In this document: positions 1 through 8,652 of the stretch, in pieces
Position numbering within the stretch: position 1 is the stretch's first letter
How the letters are laid out: every line of letters starts with the position of its first letter
From: Mycobacterium sp. M26
GTDB lineage: Bacteria > Actinomycetota > Actinomycetes > Mycobacteriales > Mycobacteriaceae
DNA length: 64,000 nt
NCBI RefSeq assembly: GCF_001494595.1
Contig: NZ_LN929908.1
Location: 2,021,716-2,085,715 of the forward strand
Direction: 5' to 3'
Notes under the pieces: model-generated
What the model saw: the letters and a program-made list of their open reading frames with translations, nothing else
What the model was told of the DNA's origin: nothing
The model's database searches: none
Position numbers and translations under genes: made by a program

Positions 1-69
1 GAGCATGATCCGGGCGATGCGGCCCTCGTCGAGTTCTTCGTAGGTGACGAAGCGGTAATCCTGTGACAT
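1..69 (-). CDS. Enoyl-CoA hydratase-like protein, N-terminal fragment (cut by left edge)
   Basis: Only 23 codons are visible, read leftward from an ATG at 69 and running off the window. The peptide VTYEELDEGRIARIML resembles the first beta-strands of crotonase-fold enoyl-CoA hydratases, where a short leader precedes a segment such as V-A-x-I-x-L-N-R-P. It lies 29 bases downstream of the CoA ligase stop, in the same direction, so it is probably the last visible gene of the leftward catabolic operon. A hydratase after two CoA ligases fits beta-oxidation. The crotonase active site lies outside the window, so this call rests on the N-terminus and context only. Confidence 0.55.
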   Translation of the reverse strand, partial: MSQDYRFVTYEELDEGRIARIML

Positions 70-98
70 ATCGGCATTCTATGCAGACGAGAATGTCG

Positions 99-1568
99 TT
101 ACCCGAGCCGGGCGCGCAGCTCGCGTTTGAGTACCTTGCCGTAGGCGTTCTTGGGCAGATCCTCGACGAAGACGTAGCGTTTGGGCCGTTTGAACCGGGC
201 GATCCGGTCCAGCAGATGCGCATCGAGAGCCGCCTCGGAGACCGATCCGACGACGAAGGCCACCACCACCTCGCCCCACTCCTGATCAGGCGCCCCGACC
301 ACGCAGGCCTGCGCCACCCCGGGGTGTTCGAGCAGGATCTCCTCGACCTCGCGCGGGTAGATATTGCTGCCGCCGCTGATCACGACGTCCTTGGACCGGT
401 CCCGCAACGTCAGGTAGCCGTGGGAGTCGAACGAGCCCAGATCGCCGGTGTAGAGCCAGCCGTCACGCAGTGTGTCGGTGGTGGCAGCCGGGTTGTTCCA
501 ATAGCCGCTCATGACAACGTCACCGCGACAGACGATTTCGCCGATCTGACCGACCGGGGCTGGTGTGCCGTCGGCCCCGAGTACCCGCACCTGCACCCCC
601 GAGCGGGGATAGCCCACCGAGCCGAGCACGGCATCATCGCCTGACTCGTGATCGGCACGGCGCAGGCCGGTGATCGTCATCGGGGACTCGCCCTGGCCGT
701 AGATCTGGGCGAAGACCGGGCCGTACGCGGCCATCGCCCTTTTCAGGCTCTCGACGTACATCGGACCGCCGCCGTAGACGATGGTCCGCAGCGCGGCCGG
801 CCGCGGACGGCCGGTGTCGACCAGTCGCGCGATCATGGTCGGGGCCAGAAAGGCGCTCGAACCGGGATGGTGGGAACACAGGTCGAGGAACTCGCCGAGG
901 TCGAAGGCGCCGGACGCCGGTATCACCTGGCGCGCACCGCGCAGGACGTAGGGCGCGATGTAGAGCCCGGACCCGTGCGACATCGGTGCGGCGTGGACCA
1001 GGCTGCAGTGCTCGTCGGGGTGGTCGATATCGGCCAGGTGCGCGACCGTCATCGCCATCAGGTTTCGGTGGGACAGCATGGCGCCCTTGGATCGCCCGGT
1101 GGTGCCGCTGGTGTAGAACAACCAGGCCAGTGCCGCGGGGTCGGTCGACGGCACCGCGGTGGGGGCGGCGCCCAGGCGGTCCCGGTAGCCGGGGCTGTCG
1201 ATGACCTCGACGGGGGTCGCGGTCAGCGGCTGCAGGCTGGCCCCGATCTTCGGTGAGGCGAAAACCGTTGCTGCATCGCAATCCTGCAGAATCTGGTCCA
1301 TCTCGCGTGGATGCAGCTTGAAGTTGATGGGCACCACCACGCACTCCGCCGCCCACACCGCGTAGAACAGTTCGACGAGTTCGGGCCGGTTCTCACTGGC
1401 CAGTGCGATCCGGGTGCCGGCCGGATAGGTCGCCCGCAGCGTGGCGGCCAGCCGTAAAGCCCTGTCCCGTAACTCGTTCCAGCTATGCATCCGGCGCTCA
1501 CCGCAGAACACCGCGCCGTCGTCGCCGAACCGGGCGGCGGCCTGGTCGAGCGTGGCGAAGATGTTCAC
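99..1568 (-). CDS. AMP-dependent acyl-CoA synthetase (FadD-type)
   Basis: Adenylate-forming ligase of 489 aa that should activate a carboxylic acid to its acyl-CoA with ATP. The P-loop-like A3 motif FYTSGTTGRSKG lies at about residues 151-162, the YGQGES core motif follows mid-protein, and the C-terminal subdomain ends in PKNAYGKVLKRELR, supplying the conserved catalytic lysine. Length is normal for the family. I chose the GTG at 1568 because it forms a GTGA overlap with the stop of the upstream SDR and has a GGAG sequence at a workable distance. The open frame continues further upstream, but only as antisense-like arginine-rich sequence inside the SDR. It is the second of two CoA ligases in this operon. 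The substrate is unknown; a lactone-derived hydroxy acid or chain-shortened product is an inference from the neighbours. Confidence 0.9.
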   Translation of the reverse strand: MNIFATLDQAAARFGDDGAVFCGERRMHSWNELRDRALRLAATLRATYPAGTRIALASENRPELVELFYAVWAAECVVVPINFKLHPREMDQILQDCDAATVFASPKIGASLQPLTATPVEVIDSPGYRDRLGAAPTAVPSTDPAALAWLFYTSGTTGRSKGAMLSHRNLMAMTVAHLADIDHPDEHCSLVHAAPMSHGSGLYIAPYVLRGARQVIPASGAFDLGEFLDLCSHHPGSSAFLAPTMIARLVDTGRPRPAALRTIVYGGGPMYVESLKRAMAAYGPVFAQIYGQGESPMTITGLRRADHESGDDAVLGSVGYPRSGVQVRVLGADGTPAPVGQIGEIVCRGDVVMSGYWNNPAATTDTLRDGWLYTGDLGSFDSHGYLTLRDRSKDVVISGGSNIYPREVEEILLEHPGVAQACVVGAPDQEWGEVVVAFVVGSVSEAALDAHLLDRIARFKRPKRYVFVEDLPKNAYGKVLKRELRARLG

Positions 1569-2347
1569 CGCGCAGTCCACTCCGAGGACAGGGCGAACTC
1601 GGAGAGGTACTTCGTAGAACTCCAGCCGCCGTCGACCACGATGGTCTGGCCGTTGATGAAGCTGCCGCCGGGGGAGCACAGGAACGCCACCGTCGAGGCG
1701 ATGTCCTCCACCCGCCCGAGCCGGGGATACGGCGTCATCTCGGTGTTGATCTTGCGGAATCGCTCATCGTCGAGACGGTGCTCGACCATCGGGGTCAGCG
1801 TGACCCCCGGCGCCACGGCGTTGCACCGAATCCCTTGCGGCCCATACTGGCACGCGATGTGCGTGGTGAGCGCCGTCAGCCCGCCCTTGGCGGCCGAGTA
1901 GGCCCCGCCACGCAGGCCTCCGACGACGGCGAAGGTCGAGGTGACGTTGATGATGGCCGACCCGGACTGCATGTGTCCGATGACGTCGCGGGCCAGCCGG
2001 AACGGGGCGCGCAGCATGACACCCAGGAAGTAGTCCAGGGTGTCATCGTCGGTCTCGTGCAGCGGTTTCGGGCTGCCGACGCCGGCGTTGTTGACCAGGA
2101 AGTCGATCCGGCCCCACCGCGAGATCGCGAGATCGACGATGCGCTGCGGCGCGTCGTCCGCGGTGAGGTCCACGGCGATGGTCGCCACCCGGTCCGGATC
2201 GCCGATGGCGGCGGCCAACCCCGCCAGCCGCTCCTCGTCACGGCCGGTGCCCAGCACGGCCATCCCCATCTCGGCCAGTGCCGTCGCGCAGCCGAAGCCG
2301 ATACCGCTGCTCGCGCCGGTCACGATCGCTACCTGGACATCACCCAT
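1565..2347 (-). CDS. Short-chain dehydrogenase/reductase (SDR)
   Basis: Classical 260-aa SDR with a Rossmann fold, expected to oxidise a hydroxyl or reduce a keto group with NAD(P). The cofactor motif TGASSGIG is at residues 10-17 and NNAG at 86-89. The catalytic Ser lies near 137, with YSAAK giving Tyr150 and Lys154. It starts inside the end of the upstream CoA ligase (8-base overlap) and ends in a GTGA overlap with the downstream ligase, so all three are translationally coupled. It may act as a 3-hydroxyacyl-CoA dehydrogenase or as an alcohol dehydrogenase on the pathway substrate. Sequence alone does not separate these. Confidence 0.9.
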   Translation of the reverse strand: MGDVQVAIVTGASSGIGFGCATALAEMGMAVLGTGRDEERLAGLAAAIGDPDRVATIAVDLTADDAPQRIVDLAISRWGRIDFLVNNAGVGSPKPLHETDDDTLDYFLGVMLRAPFRLARDVIGHMQSGSAIINVTSTFAVVGGLRGGAYSAAKGGLTALTTHIACQYGPQGIRCNAVAPGVTLTPMVEHRLDDERFRKINTEMTPYPRLGRVEDIASTVAFLCSPGGSFINGQTIVVDGGWSSTKYLSEFALSSEWTAR

Positions 2348-3920
2348 TGTCGACCAACCTCGCTCGAATCAGATGTTTGAGAATCTTGCCGGCGTCGTTC
2401 TTGGGCAACGACTCCCAGACGGTCACCTGCTCAGGGCATTTGAACCGGGCGACCCCGGCAGCAGTGAGATACGAGCGCAGGTCGTCCACGTCCGGGCCGG
2501 GATCCTGCGCCGGGACGATGACGGCACACGCCCGTTCCCCGGTGCGTGAATCGGGCACGCCGACGATGGCGATCTCGGCGATCCCGGGATGGCCGGCCAG
2601 CAGGTCCTCGATTTCCTTGGGCGCGATGTTCTCACCGTTGCGGATGATGATGTCCTTGGCTCGTCCGGTCACGACCAGATAGTCGCGGTCGGCCCAGCGG
2701 CCCAGATCGCCGGTGCGGAAGAAGCCGTCCTCGTCGAAGGCCTCGACATCGTCGTCGGGGTGTAGGTAGCCCACCAGCATCTGGGGACCGCGGGCGCAAA
2801 TCTCACCGTCGCGGTCGGGGGCCGCCTCGTGACCGACGATCCTGATGGTCGCGATACCTGCGCGGCCATCGGTGCCGGCGGCATGCTCGGGATCATCCGG
2901 GGAGCCGATCGTGGTGACCGGAACCTCGGTGGACCCGTAGACCCGGCTGACGATGGCATGCTCGAATGCGGCTGTGGCCCTTCGGATCAGGGTCGGTGAG
3001 ACCGAGGCGCCACCGCAGATGAACACCTTCAGGGTGGGCAGGCGGGTACCGGCCTGCCCGGCCGCGGCCAGGATCTGCTCGAGGAACGGGGTGGCACCGG
3101 CCATGTGGGTACAGCGTTCGGATTCCAGCAGTGCCACCGCGGCCCGTGCATCCCAGCGCTCCATCAGCACTGCCGTCGTCCCGAGCAGGACGGGGCATTC
3201 GAAGGCGTAGATCGAGCCACCGATGTGCGCGATCGGCGAGGGCACCAGGAAGCGATCTCCGGGGTCGACCAGCCAATGCCTGCCGATCTGGCAGATCAGG
3301 GCGTGGATCGAGTTATAGCTGTGCAGAACACCTTTTGGCCGGCCCGTGGTGCCCGACGTGTAGAGCAGCATGCGAACCGAATCGGCGTCCACCGCGGGGA
3401 ACACCGCAGGCGCCGCGGTGGCCGCCAGGTCCTCGAATGCCGACTGGCCGTCCACCGGCTGGCCGCGGAGCACCACCACCTCCGGTGGCGCAGCCAGTCC
3501 GGCGGTGACCCGCTCCAGCATGGCCGCGTAGTCGTATCCGGCGAACTGCGCGGGGATGACGATCATCCGGACGTCGGCGTCGGCGAGGATGAACGCCAGC
3601 TCGCGGTCCCGCAGCGAGGGCAGGATGGGATTGACCACCATCCCGGCCAGGGTGGCGGCGTGGTAGACGATGGCGGCCTCATGCCAGTTCGGCAGCATGA
3701 ACGACACCACCGAACCGACCGGGATGCGGGTCAGCATGGCGCCGGCCAGTGCGGCGGCCCGCTGGTAGAGACTCTGGCAGTCCAGTCGCACCGCACCGTC
3801 GACCAGAACCTCACGGTGCGGAGTCTCGGTGGCCGCCGCGCGCAGGGCGGCGCCGAGCGTCTCGGACACCCACAGCCCGTCGGCATAGGCCTGCTCCGCC
3901 AGCGAGGAACTCCGCACCAC
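2340..3920 (-). CDS. AMP-dependent acyl-CoA synthetase (cyclohexanecarboxylate/acyl-CoA ligase type)
   Basis: ANL-superfamily ligase of 526 aa. Motif LLYTSGTTGRPKG is at residues 185-197, VYGSTEVP is the A5-like motif, and TGRAKDIIIRNGENI is the hinge region. The C-terminus PKNDAGKILK carries the catalytic Lys. The start is a GTG at 3920, two bases after the GntR stop, with a second GTG directly following. The N-terminal layout, with its long leader and VSETL, resembles medium-chain or cyclohexanecarboxylate-CoA ligases more than long-chain FadDs, but that is an impression only. Having two different ligases in one operon suggests that two acids are activated, perhaps the starting acid and a ring-opened product. 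Confidence 0.9.
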   Translation of the reverse strand: MVRSSSLAEQAYADGLWVSETLGAALRAAATETPHREVLVDGAVRLDCQSLYQRAAALAGAMLTRIPVGSVVSFMLPNWHEAAIVYHAATLAGMVVNPILPSLRDRELAFILADADVRMIVIPAQFAGYDYAAMLERVTAGLAAPPEVVVLRGQPVDGQSAFEDLAATAAPAVFPAVDADSVRMLLYTSGTTGRPKGVLHSYNSIHALICQIGRHWLVDPGDRFLVPSPIAHIGGSIYAFECPVLLGTTAVLMERWDARAAVALLESERCTHMAGATPFLEQILAAAGQAGTRLPTLKVFICGGASVSPTLIRRATAAFEHAIVSRVYGSTEVPVTTIGSPDDPEHAAGTDGRAGIATIRIVGHEAAPDRDGEICARGPQMLVGYLHPDDDVEAFDEDGFFRTGDLGRWADRDYLVVTGRAKDIIIRNGENIAPKEIEDLLAGHPGIAEIAIVGVPDSRTGERACAVIVPAQDPGPDVDDLRSYLTAAGVARFKCPEQVTVWESLPKNDAGKILKHLIRARLVDNG

Positions 3921-3922
3921 GG

Positions 3923-4660
3923 CTAGGGCCGCACCCGTCGCATCGTCATCGAATGCCGGAACCGCGACGCCGGGTGGGTGTTGACGGTCACCTGGGCGAT
4001 CTCGTCATCGGAGGTGGTGTAGGTGCGTTGCATCTGCAGTGCGGGGGACCCGGCCGGCACCCGCAGAACCGCGGCCAGGTGCGGGGAGATCTGCACTGCG
4101 GCTATCTCCTGATGCACCTCGACGACGCTGATCCCGAATAGATCCTCCAGCAGCGGGAAGATCGGCCCGGTGTGGTTCTGCAGCATCCGGCCCACGGCGG
4201 CGAACGACCGGTTGATGTAGTACTCGGTGTGGCACACCGGCGACGGGGAATCCTCGGCCTGCCGTACACCTTCGACGGCAAGCCACTGTTGCCCGACCGC
4301 CAGGCCGGTGCGCTCGGCGATGTCGGCGTCGATGGTGACCATCGATGTCGAGGCGATGGCGAACCGCGCACCCGTGGCGAAGGCCAGCAGGTCGTTGATC
4401 GACACCACATCCTGGGCGTAGGCGTGCGAGGCGGGTCGGGGCACCACCATGGTGCCCGCGCGGGGGCGGGACGTGACGAGATTGTCATCACGCAGCCGGC
4501 GCAGGGCCTCCCGCACGGTGTACCGGCTCACCGAGAATCGTTGGCACAGTTCGTGTTCGGTGGGTAGCTGGGAGCCAACCGGGTAGATGCCGTCGACGAT
4601 GTCCTTGCGCAGGGCGCGGGCGACCTGAATGTAGCGGTGATCTCCGGCAGGCTGAGTCAT
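3923..4660 (-). CDS. GntR-family transcriptional regulator with UTRA domain (HutC/FarR subfamily)
   Basis: Regulator of 245 aa. The winged helix-turn-helix is at about residues 9-75 (LPTEHELCQRFSVSRYTVREAL is typical of GntR). It is followed by a UTRA effector domain from about 95 to 240, with the characteristic C-terminal arrangement PHLAAVLRVPAGSPALQMQRTY split by a turn. The ATG at 4660 is one base from the stop of the SMP-30-like gene (TGA C ATG), and its own stop is 2 bases from the next ligase, so it is embedded in the catabolic operon. This suggests it is the local regulator. Two matching palindromes at 6320-6331 and 6416-6427 in the divergent promoter are candidate operators. The effector is probably a pathway acid or its CoA thioester, an inference from UTRA biology. 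Confidence 0.92.
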   Translation of the reverse strand: MTQPAGDHRYIQVARALRKDIVDGIYPVGSQLPTEHELCQRFSVSRYTVREALRRLRDDNLVTSRPRAGTMVVPRPASHAYAQDVVSINDLLAFATGARFAIASTSMVTIDADIAERTGLAVGQQWLAVEGVRQAEDSPSPVCHTEYYINRSFAAVGRMLQNHTGPIFPLLEDLFGISVVEVHQEIAAVQISPHLAAVLRVPAGSPALQMQRTYTTSDDEIAQVTVNTHPASRFRHSMTMRRVRP

Positions 4661-4661
4661 G

Positions 4662-6266
4662 TCAGCCCTGCCTGCGGATGGCCAGGACGCTGCCCTCGGC
4701 GTCGGCGGAGAGGTAGATCGTCCCGTCGGCGCCGGCGGCGATCCCGGTGAAGGGGCCCTGCGGGCCGGAGAACGGCGGCATCCCCAGCAGGGGCTTGGGC
4801 GTCACACCGGGCGGGGCGCCCACCGGCAGCCCGGAGGCCACGACCTTCCGTCGGCCGCTGTCGAGGTCCACCTCGATGAGGGACTTGGCACCGGCGTCGA
4901 CCACGTACAGGAGTCCGTCGAGCACCAGAATGCCGTGCGGGCAGGACAAGTCGTCGATCACGGTCTCGGTGCGCGCTGCGGTAACCCGGCTGACGCGTCC
5001 CGCCCCGGACTCCGATACCAGTGCCGATCCATCCGGCGCCACGCTCACTCCGACCGGGATGTCCAGCTGGTCGGCCAGCACCTCGACGTGGCCGGCCGAT
5101 ATCGACAGCAGTCGCCCAGCACCCTGCTCGACGGCCAGCACCGGGCCGCCCGGCGTCGCGCTGACTCCGTACAGCTGATCGAAACCCTCAGCGAGGACGG
5201 CACTTTCGCCCTTTCCGGGCCAGAACCGGGCCACCTGTCCGCTGGACGTGGTCACGGTGAATTCGCCATCACCGGATGTGCACAGGCCTCTGGTGTAGCC
5301 GGGAAAGCCGGGGGTGAACAGCATGCCGACGGGCGTGACCGTACCGTCAGCGAGCAGGGCGTGCAGGTAGGGGCCGTCGGCGATGTACAGCAGGCCGTCG
5401 GATCCGACGGTCAGGTCCAGCGGCCAGTTGAAACCACCCGGTAGCAGGGAACGGGTGGTGCCGTCGGCGAGGATCTCGGTGATCTCGCCGGAGAAGTTGG
5501 AGACCAGCAGGCGACCGTCGGCGAAGGTCAGGTTGTCCAGGCCGGGATACAGCTGGGCCAGCACGGTGGTGTCCCCGTTGCGCGGATCGATGCGCAGCAC
5601 CTGCCCGGTATGGGCCTGGGTGGAGACGATGAACCCGTCGCCGTCGAACTTCACCGAATCGGGCACGCCCAATCCGGTGGCCACGGTCTGGGCCGGACCG
5701 CCGTCGGGATCGATGCGCCAGATCTCGTTGGCGCCCATCACCGGGAAGTAGAGCAACCCGTCTGGGCCCACCTCCATGGCATTGGGCATCGGGACGTCCT
5801 CCAGCAGCACCCGCGGCGGGCCACCGGCCAGGTCCAATTCGAGGATGCGTCCACCGGGCCGGCACTCGCCGATGAAAAGCCGGCCGCGGTGGATCGTGAT
5901 GCCGTTGGCGACCGGCAGGTCATCTCGCAGCACGCGGCTGCGACCGGCCGGGTCCAGGACGGCGACCCGGCCGTTGAGCACCTCGGTGGCATACAGGTTG
6001 CCTGCCGCGTCGAAGGCGATGTCGTCGGGCGCGACGATGTCGCTGCCCTTGGCGCTGACGGTGGCCAGACCGCCGGTGGCCAGATCCAGTGCGCTGATCT
6101 GGCTGCCGCTGACCTGGGCGATGTAGACGCGGCCGTCGGGACCGGTGCGCAGGCCGTTGGCGCCGAAGAGCCGGCTGGGGGAGGTGGCGCGCTGGACGCT
6201 CCACCCCGGTGCCGGGGTCGCGGCCGTCGCCGCGGCGAACCGGCTGTCCTGCACTGACATCGTCAT
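4662..6266 (-). CDS. SMP-30/gluconolactonase/LRE-like beta-propeller protein
   Basis: Protein of 534 aa built of repeated beta-propeller blades: recurring DGLLY, DGxVY and GV-x-V-x-P-D-G segments across the whole length. SMP-30 and gluconolactonase enzymes are about 300 aa and bind a divalent metal to hydrolyse lactones. This protein is almost twice as long, so it may contain extra blades or two propellers. It is the first gene of the leftward operon, with GGAGGAGGG about 11 bases before ATG 6266; a second in-frame ATG at 6260 is possible. A -10-like TACCGT lies on the minus strand at 6308-6303. Co-occurrence with a Baeyer-Villiger-type monooxygenase suggests lactone hydrolysis, an inference only. 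No signal peptide is evident. Confidence 0.75.
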   Translation of the reverse strand: MTMSVQDSRFAAATAATPAPGWSVQRATSPSRLFGANGLRTGPDGRVYIAQVSGSQISALDLATGGLATVSAKGSDIVAPDDIAFDAAGNLYATEVLNGRVAVLDPAGRSRVLRDDLPVANGITIHRGRLFIGECRPGGRILELDLAGGPPRVLLEDVPMPNAMEVGPDGLLYFPVMGANEIWRIDPDGGPAQTVATGLGVPDSVKFDGDGFIVSTQAHTGQVLRIDPRNGDTTVLAQLYPGLDNLTFADGRLLVSNFSGEITEILADGTTRSLLPGGFNWPLDLTVGSDGLLYIADGPYLHALLADGTVTPVGMLFTPGFPGYTRGLCTSGDGEFTVTTSSGQVARFWPGKGESAVLAEGFDQLYGVSATPGGPVLAVEQGAGRLLSISAGHVEVLADQLDIPVGVSVAPDGSALVSESGAGRVSRVTAARTETVIDDLSCPHGILVLDGLLYVVDAGAKSLIEVDLDSGRRKVVASGLPVGAPPGVTPKPLLGMPPFSGPQGPFTGIAAGADGTIYLSADAEGSVLAIRRQG

Positions 6267-6319
6267 CGGTGGCGAGACCCTCCTCCGGACTGTTCCGCCT
6301 GGACGGTATCAAGGTCAAC

Positions 6320-6331
6320 TAGTCCAGACAA
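6320..6331. promoter_or_regulatory. Candidate GntR operator, copy 1
   Basis: TAGTCCAGACAA, with a near-palindromic GTCC-AGAC core. It is matched by TGGTCCGGACAA at 6416-6427 (10 of 12 bases). It sits just upstream of a TACCGT -10-like element for the leftward SMP-30-like gene, where a bound repressor would cover the -35 region. The two copies lie in the 182-bp divergent intergenic region of the cluster that contains the GntR gene. Assignment to that regulator is inference. Confidence 0.5.
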
Positions 6332-6415
6332 TAGCGCCGAAAAGTCCGAATCATCCCCTTGACCGCGATATAACTGCTGCGGAATGATGTTCTCCATTCG
6401 GCAGAGTCATGATGT

Positions 6416-6427
6416 TGGTCCGGACAA
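6416..6427. promoter_or_regulatory. Candidate GntR operator, copy 2
   Basis: TGGTCCGGACAA contains the perfect 8-bp palindrome GTCCGGAC and matches the site at 6320-6331. It lies 21 bases before the ATG of the rightward SDR, so it could control the rightward operon as a promoter-proximal operator or roadblock. The centres of the two copies are 96 bases apart, about nine helical turns, which would allow looping. Confidence 0.5.
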
Positions 6428-6448
6428 ATCGGCGAGCGAAAGTGGGTC

Positions 6449-7294
6449 ATGGCAGATCTCCTGAGCCTTGACGGTCGCATCGTCGTGGTCTCGGGCGCTG
6501 GTGGCGGGGGGATCGGGACCACGGTCACCGAGATGGCCGCCCGCGCCGGGGCGACAGTGCTCGCGGTCAGTCGATCCGCCGACAACCTGGCCGAGCACAT
6601 CGGACCGTTGGTGGACGCGGGGTTGCCGGTGGTGCCGGTGGCCGCCGATGCCGGCACCGATGACGGGATCGCGACAGTCCTGGCCGCGGCGCGGGAGTGT
6701 CCCGGCCGGTTGTACGGCCTGGTCAACATCGCCGGCGGAGCCGCCCCGTCGACATGGATGCCTGCCACCCGCGTCACCCGATCCGACTGGCGCGAGTTGT
6801 TCGCCGCCAACCTCGAGACGATGTTCTTCATGAGCCAGGCGGTGGCCGCCGAGATCCGGGCAGCCGGCGGTCCCGGGTCCATCGTGTCAGTGTCCTCGAT
6901 CAGCGGGATGAACACCGCACCCTTCCACATCGCCTACGGCACAGCGAAAGCCGCGATCGTTGCCGCGACCCGCACCATGGCACTGGAGCTGGCGCTGGAC
7001 AACATCCGGGTCAATGCGATCGCTCCCGGCGTGACCGAAACCGAGGCCTCGCGCACCTACGTCGAGCCGGACCCGCAGCGCGACGCCGCTGCCATCGCCA
7101 TGGGCCGCCGCGGCCACCCGCAGGAGCAGGCCGGTCCGATCCTGTTCCTGCTGTCAGACCTGGCGAGCTACATCACCGGCCAAACCCTGCTCGTCGACGG
7201 CGGATTGGACCTGAAGTGGAGCCATCTGGGCGCCGATAACACCTCGCTGTTCCTGAAGGACGACGCCTTCAGACAAGCCATCCGGAGGATCTGA
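6449..7294 (+). CDS. Short-chain dehydrogenase/reductase (SDR)
   Basis: SDR of 281 aa, first gene of the rightward catabolic operon. The cofactor loop reads SGAGGGGIG (about 15-23), slightly off the classical TGxxxGxG. NIAGG replaces NNAG. Catalytic Ser150, Tyr163 and Lys167 (YGTAK) are in place, and DGG follows GQTLLV near the C-terminus as in FabG-like enzymes. The stop overlaps the ATG of the Rieske oxygenase gene by one base (TGATG). Likely role: oxidation of a hydroxyl on the ring substrate to the ketone used by the downstream monooxygenase, inferred from gene order. Confidence 0.9.
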   Translation: MADLLSLDGRIVVVSGAGGGGIGTTVTEMAARAGATVLAVSRSADNLAEHIGPLVDAGLPVVPVAADAGTDDGIATVLAAARECPGRLYGLVNIAGGAAPSTWMPATRVTRSDWRELFAANLETMFFMSQAVAAEIRAAGGPGSIVSVSSISGMNTAPFHIAYGTAKAAIVAATRTMALELALDNIRVNAIAPGVTETEASRTYVEPDPQRDAAAIAMGRRGHPQEQAGPILFLLSDLASYITGQTLLVDGGLDLKWSHLGADNTSLFLKDDAFRQAIRRI

Positions 7295-8652
7295 TGGACG
7301 ACGAACTCGGTGAACCGATGACGGTGCCGGTCCAGGCCTACATCTCGCCGGAGTACGCCCGCGCCGAGCGCGACCGGTTGTGGCGCAAGGTGTGGCAGCA
7401 GGTCGGCCGCGTGGAGGAGCTGCCCGAGGTTGGCGGCTACCTGACCTATGACATCCTTGACGATTCGATCATCATCGTACGAACGGGCCCAACGGAATTC
7501 GCTGCCCATCACAACGTGTGCATGCATCGGGGCCGTCGGCTGGTCGACGTCCCGGCCGGGGCCCGCAACGCCGTCGGGCGGGCCCGGAAGTCCTTCGTCT
7601 GCGGATTCCACGGCTGGACATACGGGTTGGACGGCTCCTGCACCCACATCCGGGAAGAGGCCGACTGGAAAGGCGCGCTGACGCCGGCCAACACCCACCT
7701 GCGGCCGGTCGCCGTCGACACCTGGGGCGGCTGGCTGTGGATCAACATGGATCCCGATTGCGAACCGCTGGCCGACTATCTGCACCCCGCCGCGAAGATC
7801 CTGGACCCGTTCGGGCTGGAGAACATGCGGTGCAAATGGCGCAAGTGGCTGCAGTTCGACTGCAACTGGAAGGTCGCCCTGGAGGCCTTCAACGAGACCT
7901 ATCACGTGTACACCACCCATCCGGAGTTCAACCGGTTCGGCGAGTTCAAGGGCTGGGCCCGGGCGCAGGGCAAGCACAGCAACATCGGCTACGACGCGCC
8001 CGAGGAGATGGCCGAGACCCAGTCCAAGATCAGGCTGGGCACCGGTGATCCGCGCATCTCGACCGCGGAGATGCAGGTGTACACGATGGAGGAAACCAAC
8101 GCGACCACCACCCAGACGTTGGTGAACGCCGCCCTGCGCCTGGTCGACGAACTCCCCGAGGGCACCCCGGCGGACAAAGTGCTCGAACACTGGCTGGCCT
8201 CGGCGCGCCGCGATGACGCCGCCCGCGGAGTGATCTGGCCGGAGATTCCGCCCGACGTGCTCGGGCAGAGTGGGACGGCCTGGCAGATCTTCCCGAACTT
8301 CCAGATCGGCCAGGGCCTGACCAGCGCGCTGTGCTACAGCGCGCGACCCGATCCCGGGTACAACCCGGACAGGTGCATCTTCGAGGCGGCCGTCTACGAG
8401 CTCTACCCGAAAGGCCAAGAGCCGCAGACAGAGTGGGAGTACACCCCGGTCGGCGATCCGCGGTGGCGCAGCGTCCTGCCGCAGGACTTCTCCAATATGG
8501 CAGCCGTGCAACAAGGCATGAAGTCGATGGGATTTCCGGGCACCATGCCCAACCCGTACCGCGAGCGCAGCACGGTGAACCTGCACTACCAGTTGTCCAG
8601 GTACATGGGCGCCGGGGAACCCCGCGCGCTCGGCGAGGAGGGTGGCCAGTGA
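7294..8652 (+). CDS. Rieske non-haem iron oxygenase, alpha subunit
   Basis: Aromatic-ring-hydroxylating oxygenase alpha subunit of 452 aa. The Rieske [2Fe-2S] ligands are Cys76-x-His78 and Cys103-x2-His106. The mononuclear iron site shows NETYHVYTTHPEF with His204 and His209. GGAGG at 7284-7288 gives a strong ribosome site before the ATG, which overlaps the SDR stop. The end is a GTGA overlap with the next monooxygenase gene. Neither a beta subunit nor a ferredoxin or reductase lies in the window, so electron supply must come from elsewhere. It likely hydroxylates or demethylates an alicyclic or aromatic substrate; the exact reaction cannot be told. Confidence 0.92.
   Translation: MDDELGEPMTVPVQAYISPEYARAERDRLWRKVWQQVGRVEELPEVGGYLTYDILDDSIIIVRTGPTEFAAHHNVCMHRGRRLVDVPAGARNAVGRARKSFVCGFHGWTYGLDGSCTHIREEADWKGALTPANTHLRPVAVDTWGGWLWINMDPDCEPLADYLHPAAKILDPFGLENMRCKWRKWLQFDCNWKVALEAFNETYHVYTTHPEFNRFGEFKGWARAQGKHSNIGYDAPEEMAETQSKIRLGTGDPRISTAEMQVYTMEETNATTTQTLVNAALRLVDELPEGTPADKVLEHWLASARRDDAARGVIWPEIPPDVLGQSGTAWQIFPNFQIGQGLTSALCYSARPDPGYNPDRCIFEAAVYELYPKGQEPQTEWEYTPVGDPRWRSVLPQDFSNMAAVQQGMKSMGFPGTMPNPYRERSTVNLHYQLSRYMGAGEPRALGEEGGQ

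Noticed and set aside
6319..6930. Leftward reading frame of 203 codons covering the divergent promoter
   Set aside because: It overlaps an SDR with intact catalytic residues and the promoter region; sequence looks like antisense.
8331..8648. N-terminal extension of the monooxygenase frame
   Set aside because: It lies inside the Rieske gene in another frame; the GTGA junction at 8649 gives the normal family N-terminus.
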